NCBI GenBank assembly: GCA_944325685.1
Contig: CALVBC010000024.1
Coordinates: forward strand, 1-64,000
Direction of reading: 5' to 3'
Length of the DNA stretch: 64,000 bases
DNA from: an uncultured Erysipelotrichaceae bacterium
Lineage (GTDB): Bacteria; Bacillota_I; Bacilli_A; Erysipelotrichales; Erysipelotrichaceae
The position numbers and the translations under genes were made by a program. Of this stretch, positions 33,976-43,506 are shown piece by piece. A model generated the notes under the pieces. The model worked only from the letters and a program-made list of their open reading frames with translations, had not been told where the DNA came from and ran no database searches. Within the stretch, counting starts at the first letter, position 1. Each line of letters begins with the position of its first letter.

Positions 33976-36254
33976 TTTAACTCCACGATCGTGACGTTAC
34001 TGCCGCCATCATAGCTATCACCATAGTGATATGCTTTGACATAAGGATATTTCTTAAGCGCTTGCCAGATAGCTTGTCTTAAAGCACCAGTACCCGCACC
34101 ATGGATGATCTTGACCTGTTTTAGGCCACTACCAAAGGCTTCATCTAGGAAGACTTGAAGTTTATCCAATGCTTCTTCGACATGCATTCCGACGACTAGT
34201 AGTTCACTAGCTGTCCTTTTAAAGCTTTTTTCTCTGTGGACTTTCTTAGTGACCTTTGGTGCTTCATAGTATTTGAGATCACTGAGTGCAGTTTTGATCG
34301 TGATACCATTAGTATCGATCGTAGCTCGATCTTTTTTGATGTCGATGATCTTACCGACTTGCGATGTCGAAGTTATCATGACATAGTCATTTACTTTGAG
34401 CTTTCTTGTCTCTTCTTCGACCTCTTCTTCATCGAGTTCTTCGATCTTCTTTTCTAGCTCGCTTTCTTTTAAAGCCTTACTTTCTTCGAGCATCTTCGCA
34501 AAAGTCTTACGCATCTTTTCTTTCTGGCGCTCAAGATAGCGTTCCGCTTTGATCTTGGCCTTTTTATATAGTTCATCCTTTTCTTCTTCAAAACGCTTTA
34601 ATTTATCGTTTAATTCATCGTTGAGTGCCTTTTGATCATCGATCATAGCTTGTAGTGATGCTTCTCTTTTTTCTAGTTCATGGCTTTTCTCTTCGATCGC
34701 CTTGATCATCTTTTCTTCATCGCTTCGACTTTCCTCTAAGATCGCTTTAGCGTGTGTGATCAGACTTAGATCATCGATGTACCTTGTCGCGATATCCAAG
34801 GCATTAGAACTACCTAGGGAGTTTTCGATATAGCGATAAGTCGGTACTAACCTTTCAGGGTCAAATTCTTGGGCTGCCAATAGGATATGTGGATCATTAA
34901 GGGCATATTCTTTGACCTTGTTGAAGTGGGTCGTGACGATAAAAGTCGATCCTTTTTCGATCAAACGGTCGATGATCGCGATCGCTAATGCTTCCCCCTC
35001 TTTTGGATCAGTGCCTGATGCGATCTCATCGATGAGGACTAGTGAGCGATCAGTGATCTTATTTAAGATCCTATTCAAAGTGACGAGCCGTGATGAAAAA
35101 GTACTTAAAGAATCAACTAGAGATTGACCATCATCGATATCATCATAGACCCCATCATACAATGGGATCTTAGCTTCATCAGCTAATATCGGGATCCCAA
35201 GATAGGTCATCAAAACGCTTAGGGCGATGACCTTTAAAGATACGGTCTTACCACCGGTATTAGAACCAGTCACGATGATGCCGCTGATCGGCTTTATGAT
35301 GTGGTAACTATTTCTGATGACCTTATCCTTATCGATCAAAGGATGAGCGATACGCTCTAATATAAGGTCATCATCACCGATATCAGCCATAATGCCATTA
35401 TTGATCGAGCCGAATTGGGCTTTAGCGAATATCGCATCAAGATACATGATGGAATCGAGATTGCTTTTGAAGTAGGTGACTTCTTTACTGGCTTCAAAGG
35501 ATAAAGAGCGCAAGATCTGCATGATCTCTTCTTCGATATTGGCCTTGATCTCATTGAGAGTATTGTTCATATCGACGAAGATCTTCGGTTCGATATATGC
35601 CGCTTGACCAGAGGCACTTAGGCCATGGTGATAACCATCATATTTGTTTTTATCGCTGTTTTTGACTAAAAAACAGATCCTGCCATCCCTTTGATAGATG
35701 ACTGCTTCTTGTAAGGAACCTTCATGGCTTTTGAGGAATTGTTGCGCTTTATCAGTCAAAGATGCTTCGATATTTTTTCTTTGACGATTGAGATCCTTTA
35801 GTTTTGGTGTCGCATCTTCTTTTACTTCACCACTATTATCGATATAGCGACTGATCAGATCGATCAGATGGTCACTGTAGTGTAGTGATATTATGTAGTC
35901 ATTGATCTCATCATCTTTAAAAGCGCTTTTGATATTTTTGATGATCCTTTTGATCTGGATATTGTGATCTAAGATATTGTTAAGTTCATTAGCTTTTAAA
36001 GTCATCCTTTTTTCTAATAAGATAAGAAGATCATCGATATCTTTGATATCTGAAAAATCAGGACGAACGAAATTAGCGAGATATTTCATCGCTTCTTTAG
36101 TAAGCCTTATATTGCGCCTTATATGTAAAGGATTAAAGGATATTGACTCATCGATGATATAAGATCTAGCACGATCAAAAGTTGCAAGGTCAGCGACCTT
36201 ACTTAATATGGCATCGAGTTCGAGATCTTGGTAATCAGTCTTTAAAGATGCCAT
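33972..36254 (-). CDS. mutS2: MutS2 ATPase/endonuclease
   Basis: MutS2 acts on recombination intermediates and on collided or stalled ribosomes in Bacillus. The 760-residue protein has core helices, an ATPase with TGSNTGGKTVSLK (about 326-338) and DEIASGTDPKEGEAL, a long charged coiled coil (about 500-630) and a C-terminal Smr domain. In that Smr domain the IIHGAGTGALR motif is intact, but the usual LDLRG motif reads as LLVVGMH, so nuclease activity may be altered. It overlaps cvpA by 20 nt and uvrC by 4 nt, suggesting one mRNA. Confidence 0.95.
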   Translation of the reverse strand: MASLKTDYQDLELDAILSKVADLATFDRARSYIIDESISFNPLHIRRNIRLTKEAMKYLANFVRPDFSDIKDIDDLLILLEKRMTLKANELNNILDHNIQIKRIIKNIKSAFKDDEINDYIISLHYSDHLIDLISRYIDNSGEVKEDATPKLKDLNRQRKNIEASLTDKAQQFLKSHEGSLQEAVIYQRDGRICFLVKNSDKNKYDGYHHGLSASGQAAYIEPKIFVDMNNTLNEIKANIEEEIMQILRSLSFEASKEVTYFKSNLDSIMYLDAIFAKAQFGSINNGIMADIGDDDLILERIAHPLIDKDKVIRNSYHIIKPISGIIVTGSNTGGKTVSLKVIALSVLMTYLGIPILADEAKIPLYDGVYDDIDDGQSLVDSLSTFSSRLVTLNRILNKITDRSLVLIDEIASGTDPKEGEALAIAIIDRLIEKGSTFIVTTHFNKVKEYALNDPHILLAAQEFDPERLVPTYRYIENSLGSSNALDIATRYIDDLSLITHAKAILEESRSDEEKMIKAIEEKSHELEKREASLQAMIDDQKALNDELNDKLKRFEEEKDELYKKAKIKAERYLERQKEKMRKTFAKMLEESKALKESELEKKIEELDEEEVEEETRKLKVNDYVMITSTSQVGKIIDIKKDRATIDTNGITIKTALSDLKYYEAPKVTKKVHREKSFKRTASELLVVGMHVEEALDKLQVFLDEAFGSGLKQVKIIHGAGTGALRQAIWQALKKYPYVKAYHYGDSYDGGSNVTIVELK

Positions 36255-36846
36255 TTTCTACTAACCATCCATCAAATGCTTCGCGATATTCATCGATATA
36301 TTCAAATCCCTGAGCGATCAAGTCATCATCGATCTTTTGGCCAATCGTGGTGATGAGCTTATCGCTGAAGGCATTAAAAGGCTTATAGATCGACCTTTCT
36401 CTGATATCGCTGCCATTTTCAAATAACGGTGTCAAAAGTAATAAGCCAAAGATCGTGACCCAGATAAAGCCATTGATCGCCCCGGTGATCAGACCACCGA
36501 CCGCATTGACACTGCCGATGATCGGGATCGCTTTGATCGTTTTGAAAAGCGGTAAGATCAAAGCGAAGATGATCTTGACGATGACTAAGACGATGATAAA
36601 CCAGATGAGGTTATTGAAAAGTGGTTGGATGATCGCATCCATCAGCGTCTCATTAGCGACATAGATCTTGACATGCTCAGCTAAGATCGGTCCTAAAAAC
36701 CAAGCGGCGATAAAGGCGATCACAAAGGATAACAGATCAGCCAACTGATATAAAAAGCCTTTTTTATAACCGATAAAAAGACATAAGGCAAAAAGTAATA
36801 TCACAAATATATCAACAAGGATGTATAAGTTCTCAGGTATGTACAT
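36235..36846 (-). CDS. CvpA family membrane protein
   Basis: A 203-residue protein with four predicted membrane spans (about 8-25, 29-49, 70-95 and 104-140), including LFIGYKKGFL after the first span and the glycine-rich VNAVGGLITGAING, typical of CvpA/YshB. In B. subtilis the homologue yshB also precedes mutS2. CvpA is tied to colicin V export in E. coli, but its general role is unknown. GGAGAGCAC precedes the ATG. The extended -10 at 36882-36890 overlaps the rnhC start region on the other strand. Confidence 0.88.
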   Translation of the reverse strand: MYIPENLYILVDIFVILLFALCLFIGYKKGFLYQLADLLSFVIAFIAAWFLGPILAEHVKIYVANETLMDAIIQPLFNNLIWFIIVLVIVKIIFALILPLFKTIKAIPIIGSVNAVGGLITGAINGFIWVTIFGLLLLTPLFENGSDIRERSIYKPFNAFSDKLITTIGQKIDDDLIAQGFEYIDEYREAFDGWLVENGIFKD

Positions 36847-36880
36847 AGTGCTCTCCTTTATCTTTGTTTATAGACTGTGT

Positions 36881-36886
36881 TATTAT
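36881..36886 (+). promoter_or_regulatory. rnhC -10 box, leaderless arrangement
   Basis: TATTAT (36881-36886) ends 7 nt before the rnhC ATG at 36894; no ribosome site lies between. -35 weak (TTTATC at an 18-nt spacer). Confidence 0.45.
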
Positions 36887-36890
36887 AGCA
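36882..36890 (-). promoter_or_regulatory. cvpA promoter, extended -10
   Basis: On the minus strand TGC-TATAAT (36890-36882), 36 nt before the cvpA ATG; its complement forms the -10-like region of the divergent rnhC gene. No clear -35. Confidence 0.6.
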
Positions 36891-36893
36891 TAT

Positions 36894-37754
36894 ATGAGCA
36901 GTATTAGTTTTAAACTGAGTGATGATGAGATCAAGACACTTATCGATCGCTACCATGACCTTATAAAAGAAAGTCCTAGTGAATATATAAGATACTTTAT
37001 CAAAACACCTGATGATACGACGATATCGATCTATAACACCAATAAAATATTGATCCAAGGCGCAAATGCCCATCTATACGGCGCTGAGTTTTTACATAAA
37101 GATAAAGCGCAAGCGGGCTCTGATGAAGTTGGCACCGGTGATTATTTTGGTCCTGTATGTGTCTGTGCTTGTATCATCGAAGAAGAGGATTATGATCTGA
37201 TCCGTGAACTACACGTCGATGATTCTAAGAAGATGGATGATGAGACGATATTAAAGGTAGCACCGATCCTCATCGATAGATTAAAGCATTCGCTTTTGAT
37301 CGTTGATGATCTAACCTACAATCGGGTCCACGAATCATATAATCTCAATATGATCAAAGCTAAATTACACAATCAAGCCTACATAAACCTCAAAAACAAG
37401 GGCTACAAGATCCCTAAAGCCGCTTATATCGATCAATTCGAGCCTGAAGATGCTTATTATCGTCACTTAGCTAACGAGAAGGAAGTCTATCGTGATGTGA
37501 CCTTTAAGACTAAAGCTGAGACTGCATATCCTGCGGTAGCCTGTGCCAGTGTGATCGCGCGTTTCGCTTTTTTAAAGTCGATCACTAAGATGGAAGCACA
37601 TTATGCCATGACCTTCCCTTTAGGGTCACATGGACCAGTTGATGAAAAGGCCTATGAATTTGTCAAAAAATACGGTCTTGAAAGGCTCAAGGAAGTTGCC
37701 AAGTGGCACTTTAAAAATACCGAGCGCGTCATTGAAATGTTGGATAAACGTTAA
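36894..37754 (+). CDS. rnhC: Ribonuclease HIII
   Basis: RnhC degrades RNA in RNA-DNA hybrids. The 286-residue protein has the N-terminal TBP-like substrate domain (about 1-75) and the catalytic core starting AGSDEVGTGDYFGPV (about 81-95), whose Asp-Glu pair is diagnostic for HIII. A further Asp is in the VDDSKKMDD region and another in AYIDQFEPED. A TTG at 36864 would extend the frame, but the ATG at 36894 gives the usual family N-terminus. No Shine-Dalgarno is seen. It is divergent from cvpA and ends at a terminator shared with the IMP dehydrogenase gene. Confidence 0.95.
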   Translation: MSSISFKLSDDEIKTLIDRYHDLIKESPSEYIRYFIKTPDDTTISIYNTNKILIQGANAHLYGAEFLHKDKAQAGSDEVGTGDYFGPVCVCACIIEEEDYDLIRELHVDDSKKMDDETILKVAPILIDRLKHSLLIVDDLTYNRVHESYNLNMIKAKLHNQAYINLKNKGYKIPKAAYIDQFEPEDAYYRHLANEKEVYRDVTFKTKAETAYPAVACASVIARFAFLKSITKMEAHYAMTFPLGSHGPVDEKAYEFVKKYGLERLKEVAKWHFKNTERVIEMLDKR

Positions 37755-37762
37755 GTTTAAAA

Positions 37763-37790
37763 AAGGTGTCGACATCGAGTCAGACACCTT
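37763..37790. terminator. Bidirectional terminator, rnhC / guaB
   Basis: Stem AAGGTGTC (37763-37770) / GACACCTT (37783-37790) with A-run to the left and GTTTTATTATT to the right, between convergent genes. Confidence 0.8.
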
Positions 37791-37796
37791 GTTTTA

Positions 37797-39299
37797 TTAT
37801 TGGTTGTTGTTTTGGTTTTTGACGATGACGTCGTGTGCGCCACCTTCGGTGATCGATGTCTCAGACACTAAGGTCAACTTAGCATTTTCTCTTAAGTGCT
37901 TGAGATCGGTCGAACCACAAGAGCACATCGTCGATTTGATCTTGGCTTCAGTGATCGCGACATTGTCTTTAAGGAATCCGGCATATGGGACATAAGAGTC
38001 AACACCTTCTTCAAAGCTCAAGCCTTTTTTACCACCCATATCATATCTTTGCCAGTTACGAGCACGATTAGATCCTTCACCCCAGTATTCCTTGTAGTAG
38101 GAGCCATTTAAGGTGATCTTAGCATTAGGTGCTTCTTCAAAACGGGCAAAGTATCTACCTAGCATCACAAAGTCAGCGCCCATGGCTAAGGCCAAAGTGA
38201 TGTGATGGTCATAGACGATACCACCATCAGAGCAGATCGGGATATAATAGCCGGTCTCTTTAGCATATTCATCGCGCGCTCTGGCGACATCGATGACAGC
38301 ACTAGCTTGACCTCTACCGATACCTTTTGTTTCTCTGGTGATACATATCGATCCACCACCGATACCGACTTTGATGAAATCAGCGCCTGCATCCGCAAGA
38401 TATCTAAAGCCTTCTTCATCGACGACATTACCTGCACCGACCTTTACATTGTCACCATACTGCTCCTTGATCCAACCGATAGTGATCTTTTGCCACTCGG
38501 AGAAACCATCGCTAGAATCGATACACAAGACATCGACACCTGCTTTGACAAGTGCAGGCACCCTTTCTTTGAAGTCTCTTGAATTGATACCAGCACCAAC
38601 TAAGAAACGCTTGTGATCATCTAATAGTTCATTAGGATTGTCCTTATGAGCTTCATAGTCTTTTCTAAATACAAGGTATACAAGATGCCCTTCTTCATCG
38701 ATGACCGGTAATGAATTGAGCTTATGTTCCCAAATGATGTCATTGCATTCAGATAGATCGTTTGATACATTACCGCAGATCAGATCTTTGAATGGTGTCA
38801 TATACTTTTCTACTGGCTCATCTAAACTTACCCTTGATAAGCGATAATCGCGTGAAGTGATGATACCCATGAGTTTACCAAATGGTTTACCATCATCAGT
38901 TACAGCGACTGTTGAATGGCCAGTCTTTTCGATCAGTTCAAGTAATTCACCGATCGTCTGTTCAGGTTTGATATTAGAATCCGATACGACAAAACCCGCT
39001 TTGTGATTTTTGACCCTTTTTACCATCTCAGCCTGACTTTCGATCGATTGGGAACCGAAGATAAAGGCGATACCACCCTCTTTAGCTAAAGCGACCGCTA
39101 ATTTATCATCGGATACTGACTGCATGATCGCACTAGTTAAAGGGATCTTTAACTCGATATTGCTTTTTTCACCGACTTTATATTTGACAAGCGGTGTTGT
39201 AAGATCGACTTTGTCCGGTGTGCAATCGGTCGTCGTTAGACCTGGTACTAATAGATACTCATTGAATGTATGTGATATATCACTGAAAAATATAGCCAT
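37797..39299 (-). CDS. guaB: IMP dehydrogenase
   Basis: It oxidises IMP to XMP in guanine nucleotide synthesis. The 500-residue barrel enzyme has a CBS pair inserted near residues 95-225 ([23 protein letters not shown]). The catalytic Cys is in [10 protein letters not shown] (about 325), and the flap region has [16 protein letters not shown] reductase is less likely because of the CBS insert and flap. The start at 39299 follows GGAGGGGGTC; the frame itself is open to 39326. A promoter is at 39322-39350. The C-terminal tail is long and ends in an Asn/Gln run. Confidence 0.93.
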   Translation of the reverse strand: MAIFFSDISHTFNEYLLVPGLTTTDCTPDKVDLTTPLVKYKVGEKSNIELKIPLTSAIMQSVSDDKLAVALAKEGGIAFIFGSQSIESQAEMVKRVKNHKAGFVVSDSNIKPEQTIGELLELIEKTGHSTVAVTDDGKPFGKLMGIITSRDYRLSRVSLDEPVEKYMTPFKDLICGNVSNDLSECNDIIWEHKLNSLPVIDEEGHLVYLVFRKDYEAHKDNPNELLDDHKRFLVGAGINSRDFKERVPALVKAGVDVLCIDSSDGFSEWQKITIGWIKEQYGDNVKVGAGNVVDEEGFRYLADAGADFIKVGIGGGSICITRETKGIGRGQASAVIDVARARDEYAKETGYYIPICSDGGIVYDHHITLALAMGADFVMLGRYFARFEEAPNAKITLNGSYYKEYWGEGSNRARNWQRYDMGGKKGLSFEEGVDSYVPYAGFLKDNVAITEAKIKSTMCSCGSTDLKHLRENAKLTLVSETSITEGGAHDVIVKNQNNNQ

Positions 39300-39321
39300 G
39301 ACCCCCTCCTTCTTTTGGAGT

Positions 39322-39350
39322 ATCATACACGCAATAATAGATTTTTACAA
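39322..39350 (-). promoter_or_regulatory. guaB promoter
   Basis: On the minus strand TTGTAA (39350-39345), 17-nt spacer, TATGAT (39327-39322), upstream of the guaB ribosome site. No purine-riboswitch leader fits in the gap. Confidence 0.7.
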
Positions 39351-39360
39351 GTTAATGTTA

Positions 39361-39366
39361 TATAAT
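39361..39366 (+). promoter_or_regulatory. proS -10 box
   Basis: TATAAT at 39361-39366, 25 nt before the proS ATG; the -35 (TAGATT at 17 nt) is poor. The short leader leaves no room for a T-box. Confidence 0.5.
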
Positions 39367-39391
39367 TCTAAGGATCTATAGGGAGATAAAT

Positions 39392-41083
39392 ATGCGTTTA
39401 AAAAACAGTTACTTTTATACACTAAGAGAAGATGTCAAAGACGAAGATTCCGTAAGTGGTAACCTGCTATGTAAAGGTGGATTCATCAAAAAGACCTCAG
39501 CTGGTATCTATATGATGTTGCCACTGGGCTTAAAGGTCGAAAAAAAGATCGAAGCGATCATCCGCAAGCACATGGATGAAGCTGGTGCACAAGAGCTCAG
39601 GATGCCAGCGCTTATCGCTAGTGACTACTATGAAAAGTCTGGACGATTAGAAAACTTTGGTCCTTCACTATTCAAGCTAAAGGACCGCACTAATAAACAG
39701 ATGGTCTTAGGACCGACACATGAAGAACTCTTTGCGGTCGCTAGTAAGATGAAGATCAGATCTTATAAGGACATGCCTTTTAATCTCTATCAATTCCAAA
39801 GCAAGTATCGCGATGAACCAAGAGCGCGTTTTGGTCTTATCCGTGTCAAAGAATTCATCATGAAGGATGCTTATTCATTCGATATCGACGAGAGTGGTCT
39901 TGATATATCATATAAGAAGATGTTTGATGCCTATGTCAAAGCATTTGATGAGATCGGGGTCAAATATTTGATCGTCAAAGCAGATACTGGTGTCATGGGT
40001 GGTCTTTTGTCAGAGGAATTCCAAGCGATAACTCCGATCGGTGAAGATACGATCGTGTATTGTGATGATTGTCATTACTCATCTAACCTTGAAGTCGCAA
40101 ACTTCAAAAAAGACACCAAGGAAAGCGAAGAAGCACAACTAATGCCAGAGCTAGTTGAAACGCCAAATGCTGGTACGATCGAAGAAGTCTGTGCTTTCTT
40201 GAATAAGGATGCGGATAAATTCGTCAAGACGATGATCTACAAGCTCGATGATAAATTCTATGCGGTATTAGTTAGAGGTGATCGTGAGATCTCTGAGACA
40301 AAGCTCGCTAAAACAGTCGGTGCTTTTGAAGTTGAACTTGCTGATATGAGCGATGTGGAAAGGATCACTAATGCTAAAGTTGGCTTTGCTGGTCCGATCG
40401 GTCTAGATGTGCCGATCATCATGGATGAAGAAGTGACCAAGATGCACAATTTCATCACCGGTGCTAATAAGACTGATCATCACTTGATCAATGTCAACAC
40501 TAAGGATTTCAAAGCCTTTAAGATCGCTGATGTCACTAAGGTCAAGGAAGGTGACTTGTGTCCTATATGTGGTAAACCACTAAAGTTCACTAAGGGTATC
40601 GAGATCGGTAATACCTTTAAATTAGGTACTAAGTATTCTAAAGCTTTAGATCTAACCTACCTCAACAGCGAAAACAAGACTGAATATGTCTGGATGGGTT
40701 CTTATGGTATTGGACTTGGTCGAGTCATGGCTGCCGTCGTAGAACAAAATCACGATGATAAAGGTATCATTTGGCCAAAGAATATCGCTCCATTCCCTGT
40801 CAGCATCGTCCTTATCAACACTAAAGATGAAAAACAAGTTGAATTAGCTGATAAGCTATATGATGAACTGATGGCTAAAGGTGTTGATGTCTTATATGAT
40901 GATCGTGATGAAAGAGCTGGGGTCAAATTCAACGATGCTGAACTCATCGGTATCCCTTATCGTTTGACCGTTGGCAAAAAGGCAAGCGAAGGGATCATTG
41001 AGATCAAAAAGCGTGATGATGATACACTTATCACCATGTCATATGTAGAAACGATCGATTATATCTTGAATGAATTAAAATAG
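39392..41083 (+). CDS. proS: Proline-tRNA ligase, bacterial type
   Basis: ProS charges tRNA-Pro. The 563-residue class II enzyme has motif 1/2 (RYRDEPRARFGLIRVKEFIMKD, residues about 137-158, interrupted here only by line of reading). An inserted YbaK-like editing domain (about 220-390) is marked by CDDCHYSSNLEVA and KTMIYKLDD, motif 3 is GIGLGR near 438, and a C-terminal anticodon domain follows. GGGAG precedes the ATG. Unlike alaS, trpS and valS it has no T-box; the gap to guaB is only about 90 nt. Confidence 0.97.
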   Translation: MRLKNSYFYTLREDVKDEDSVSGNLLCKGGFIKKTSAGIYMMLPLGLKVEKKIEAIIRKHMDEAGAQELRMPALIASDYYEKSGRLENFGPSLFKLKDRTNKQMVLGPTHEELFAVASKMKIRSYKDMPFNLYQFQSKYRDEPRARFGLIRVKEFIMKDAYSFDIDESGLDISYKKMFDAYVKAFDEIGVKYLIVKADTGVMGGLLSEEFQAITPIGEDTIVYCDDCHYSSNLEVANFKKDTKESEEAQLMPELVETPNAGTIEEVCAFLNKDADKFVKTMIYKLDDKFYAVLVRGDREISETKLAKTVGAFEVELADMSDVERITNAKVGFAGPIGLDVPIIMDEEVTKMHNFITGANKTDHHLINVNTKDFKAFKIADVTKVKEGDLCPICGKPLKFTKGIEIGNTFKLGTKYSKALDLTYLNSENKTEYVWMGSYGIGLGRVMAAVVEQNHDDKGIIWPKNIAPFPVSIVLINTKDEKQVELADKLYDELMAKGVDVLYDDRDERAGVKFNDAELIGIPYRLTVGKKASEGIIEIKKRDDDTLITMSYVETIDYILNELK

Positions 41084-41089
41084 TTATAT

Positions 41090-41118
41090 AAAGCGGTATC
41101 TTGATGGTATCGCTTTTT
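41090..41118 (+). terminator. proS terminator
   Basis: Stem AAAGCGGTATC (41090-41100) / GGTATCGCTTT (41106-41116), with two G-U pairs, loop TTGAT and a short T-run. Confidence 0.75.
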
Positions 41119-41136
41119 ATATGCGCTAAACGATAT

Positions 41137-41157
41137 AAAAGGGTCAGATGATGACCC
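41137..41157 (-). terminator. Terminator of the ftsA-ftsZ-fucosidase unit
   Basis: Stem GGGTCA (41141-41146) / TGACCC (41152-41157) followed on the minus strand by TTTTATAT. Confidence 0.75.
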
Positions 41158-41188
41158 TGCTAAAGTATATTTGTTAGATCCTTTATTA

Positions 41189-42424
41189 TCATTTATCTCT
41201 GATCGCTTCAAAGATCGGCAGATCTTCATTGTATTCTAAAGCGATACAGAACTTTTTGTCATGATATTCCTTTGGGATATCGATCGCGATCTCACCATAA
41301 CCTTCACAACTCATCGTCTGTAAGAATGGCAGTTCTTGTTTAGAGTCGACGATATAAGCTCTCTTTATCTTATTGGCGATATTTTGGATATCTAAGCTGC
41401 GCTTTGGTCTTAGGATATGCAAATACAGATGACCTTTATTAGCTGTCATCTCACCCCATTCGATATCATAAGGATAATAAGGTAGACCAAAGGTCTTAAA
41501 GATAGCCTCTTCATTGGCATTTACATAATCAGCTACTTCATCTAATATCGCGATACTTTCATTTGGGATCATACCTAAGTGATCAGGTCCGATATTGAGA
41601 AGATAATTACCGCCACGGTTATTGATCTTCAAAAGCAGTTTTAAGATGGTATCAGCGCTTTTAAAGGTCTTGTCATATTTACTATAACCCCAAGTATCAT
41701 TAAGTGTACAAGGTACCTCAAAATCGCCGTTAAATGTAAGTCTTGGGATATAGTTATCAGTCGTTGTCATATAATCACCTAGATCATGACCGATACGACC
41801 ACTGATGATACAATCAGGTCGGATATCTTTGATCATCTTATATAGGTTACTACACTCTTCATATGACATCGATATCGGTGTATCGAGCCACAATAGATCG
41901 ACCTTGCCGTAGTTTGTGAGCAGTTCCTTTATTTGCGGCAAGCATTTTCTAAGATAGTATTCATGGAAATCTTTTGTATCTTTACCACTCCATAGGCCAT
42001 TTTTATCATGCCAATCCTGAGCTTGGGAATAATAGATACCAAAGTATAGACCATACTTTTTGCACGCATCACTGACCTCTTTGATGATGTCTTTGTGATA
42101 TGGTGAATTCATGATATTGAAGTCATCGTATTTGGTATCAAAAAGGGCAAACCCTTCATGGTGTTTGGAGGTAAAGACGACATATTTCATCCCCCAGTCC
42201 TTAGCCCTTTTGACTAAATCATCGATATCGAGCTTATAAGGATCAAAGCTATCGATGAGTTTAGCATATTCATCTGGATCGATATCAAAGCTATGTTCGA
42301 TCCACTCTGCAAGTCCATTTGTCACTTTCCTTTTGTAGGACCCTTCTAAGATGCTATAGAGCCCAAAATGGACAAAAAGGCCATACTTAGCCTCTTTGAA
42401 CCATTTTTGTTTAGTGTCGTACAT
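41189..42424 (-). CDS. Alpha-L-fucosidase, GH29 family
   Basis: A 411-residue glycosidase that should release L-fucose from glycans. It shows the GH29 blocks WFKEAKYGLFVHFGLYS (about 8-24), VVFTSKHHEGFALFD (about 81-95) and YGKVDLLWLDTP (about 171-182), whose Asp is the expected nucleophile. GGNYLLNIGPDHLG near 277 is also typical. There is no signal peptide, so it is probably cytoplasmic and would act on imported oligosaccharides. The start shares one base with the ftsZ stop (TAATG), an unusual place for a sugar-degrading gene. No sugar transporter is adjacent. Confidence 0.9.
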   Translation of the reverse strand: MYDTKQKWFKEAKYGLFVHFGLYSILEGSYKRKVTNGLAEWIEHSFDIDPDEYAKLIDSFDPYKLDIDDLVKRAKDWGMKYVVFTSKHHEGFALFDTKYDDFNIMNSPYHKDIIKEVSDACKKYGLYFGIYYSQAQDWHDKNGLWSGKDTKDFHEYYLRKCLPQIKELLTNYGKVDLLWLDTPISMSYEECSNLYKMIKDIRPDCIISGRIGHDLGDYMTTTDNYIPRLTFNGDFEVPCTLNDTWGYSKYDKTFKSADTILKLLLKINNRGGNYLLNIGPDHLGMIPNESIAILDEVADYVNANEEAIFKTFGLPYYPYDIEWGEMTANKGHLYLHILRPKRSLDIQNIANKIKRAYIVDSKQELPFLQTMSCEGYGEIAIDIPKEYHDKKFCIALEYNEDLPIFEAIRDK

Positions 42425-43506
42425 TAGCGAGTGCGGAAGAAGCTTGGGATATCGCTATCGTCTTCTTCCTCGATGATGACAGTGTCATCGTTGTAGTTTT
42501 CGTTTTTAGTGAAAGTGACTTCAGTTGGTTGATTTAAGATCGGTTGGCTCTTGCGGGTCTTTGGTAGATCAAAACCAGTTGCGATGACTGTGACGATGAT
42601 CGATTGACCTATCGCTTCATTTAAGGCTACACCATAGATGATATTGAGATCAGATCCAGCTGCTTCCCTGATATAGTTGACTGCTTCTGAACCTTCACGT
42701 AAGTTGACATTTGGGCCACAGGTGATATTGACGATGGCATTCTTAGCACCAGAGATCTGTGCTTCTAGAAGTGGCGAATGGATCGCTTTTTGCGCTGCTT
42801 CCTTAGCCTTGTTTTCACCTTCAGCCATACCGATACCGATCAGGGCACTACCTTGGCCTTCCATAACGGTCCTGACATCAGCGAAGTCGAGATTGATGAA
42901 GGCTGGTACGGCGATAAGATCAGTGATCGTTTGGACACCTTGCCTTAGGATATTATCAGCTTCTCTAAATGAATCTTGGAAGGATAATGAACCAGTGACT
43001 TGTAGTAATTGGTTATTAGATACGATGATCATCGAATCGATATATTGTTTGAGAGCTTCTAAGCCACTAGCTGCTTGTTCGACCCTTTTTCTGCCTTCAA
43101 AGTCAAATGGCTTAGTGACGACACCGACAGTAAGTGCACCGGCATCCTTAGCTACCTTGGCAAATATCGGTGCAGCACCAGTACCGGTACCACCACCCAT
43201 ACCAGCGGCGATAAAGACCATATCCGCTGAATCGATAGCCGCTTTGATCTCATCTTGTGACTCTTCAGCTGCCTTTTTACCGATCTCTGGATTACTACCA
43301 GCACCAAGTCCTTTGGTCGTTTCTTTACCGAGGATGATCTTATTTTCGCACTTCGATAAGTTCAAGCTTTGAACATCGGTATTACATACCCAAAATTCAA
43401 CGCCTCTGACCCCTTCTTCGACCATGCGGTTGACGGCGTTACAACCGGCGCCGCCGATGCCGAATACTTTTATCTTCGCGATCTGATCATATCTTAATTC
43501 ACTCAT
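42424..43506 (-). CDS. ftsZ: Cell division GTPase FtsZ
   Basis: FtsZ is the tubulin-like protein that forms the division ring. The 360-residue chain has [16 protein letters not shown] (about 9-24), the tubulin signature [13 protein letters not shown] (about 103-115), a flexible C-terminal linker from about 315, and a conserved C-terminal peptide DIPSFFRTR that binds FtsA and other partners. GGAGGAGATAACC precedes the ATG. It overlaps ftsA by 8 nt. The usual downstream ylmE-sepF group is replaced by a fucosidase. Confidence 0.98.
   Translation of the reverse strand: MSELRYDQIAKIKVFGIGGAGCNAVNRMVEEGVRGVEFWVCNTDVQSLNLSKCENKIILGKETTKGLGAGSNPEIGKKAAEESQDEIKAAIDSADMVFIAAGMGGGTGTGAAPIFAKVAKDAGALTVGVVTKPFDFEGRKRVEQAASGLEALKQYIDSMIIVSNNQLLQVTGSLSFQDSFREADNILRQGVQTITDLIAVPAFINLDFADVRTVMEGQGSALIGIGMAEGENKAKEAAQKAIHSPLLEAQISGAKNAIVNITCGPNVNLREGSEAVNYIREAAGSDLNIIYGVALNEAIGQSIIVTVIATGFDLPKTRKSQPILNQPTEVTFTKNENYNDDTVIIEEEDDSDIPSFFRTR

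Noticed and set aside
42677-43372. 231-codon rightward frame opposite ftsZ
   Set aside because: Antisense shadow of a certain gene; low-complexity Ser/Ala/Pro composition and no ribosome site.
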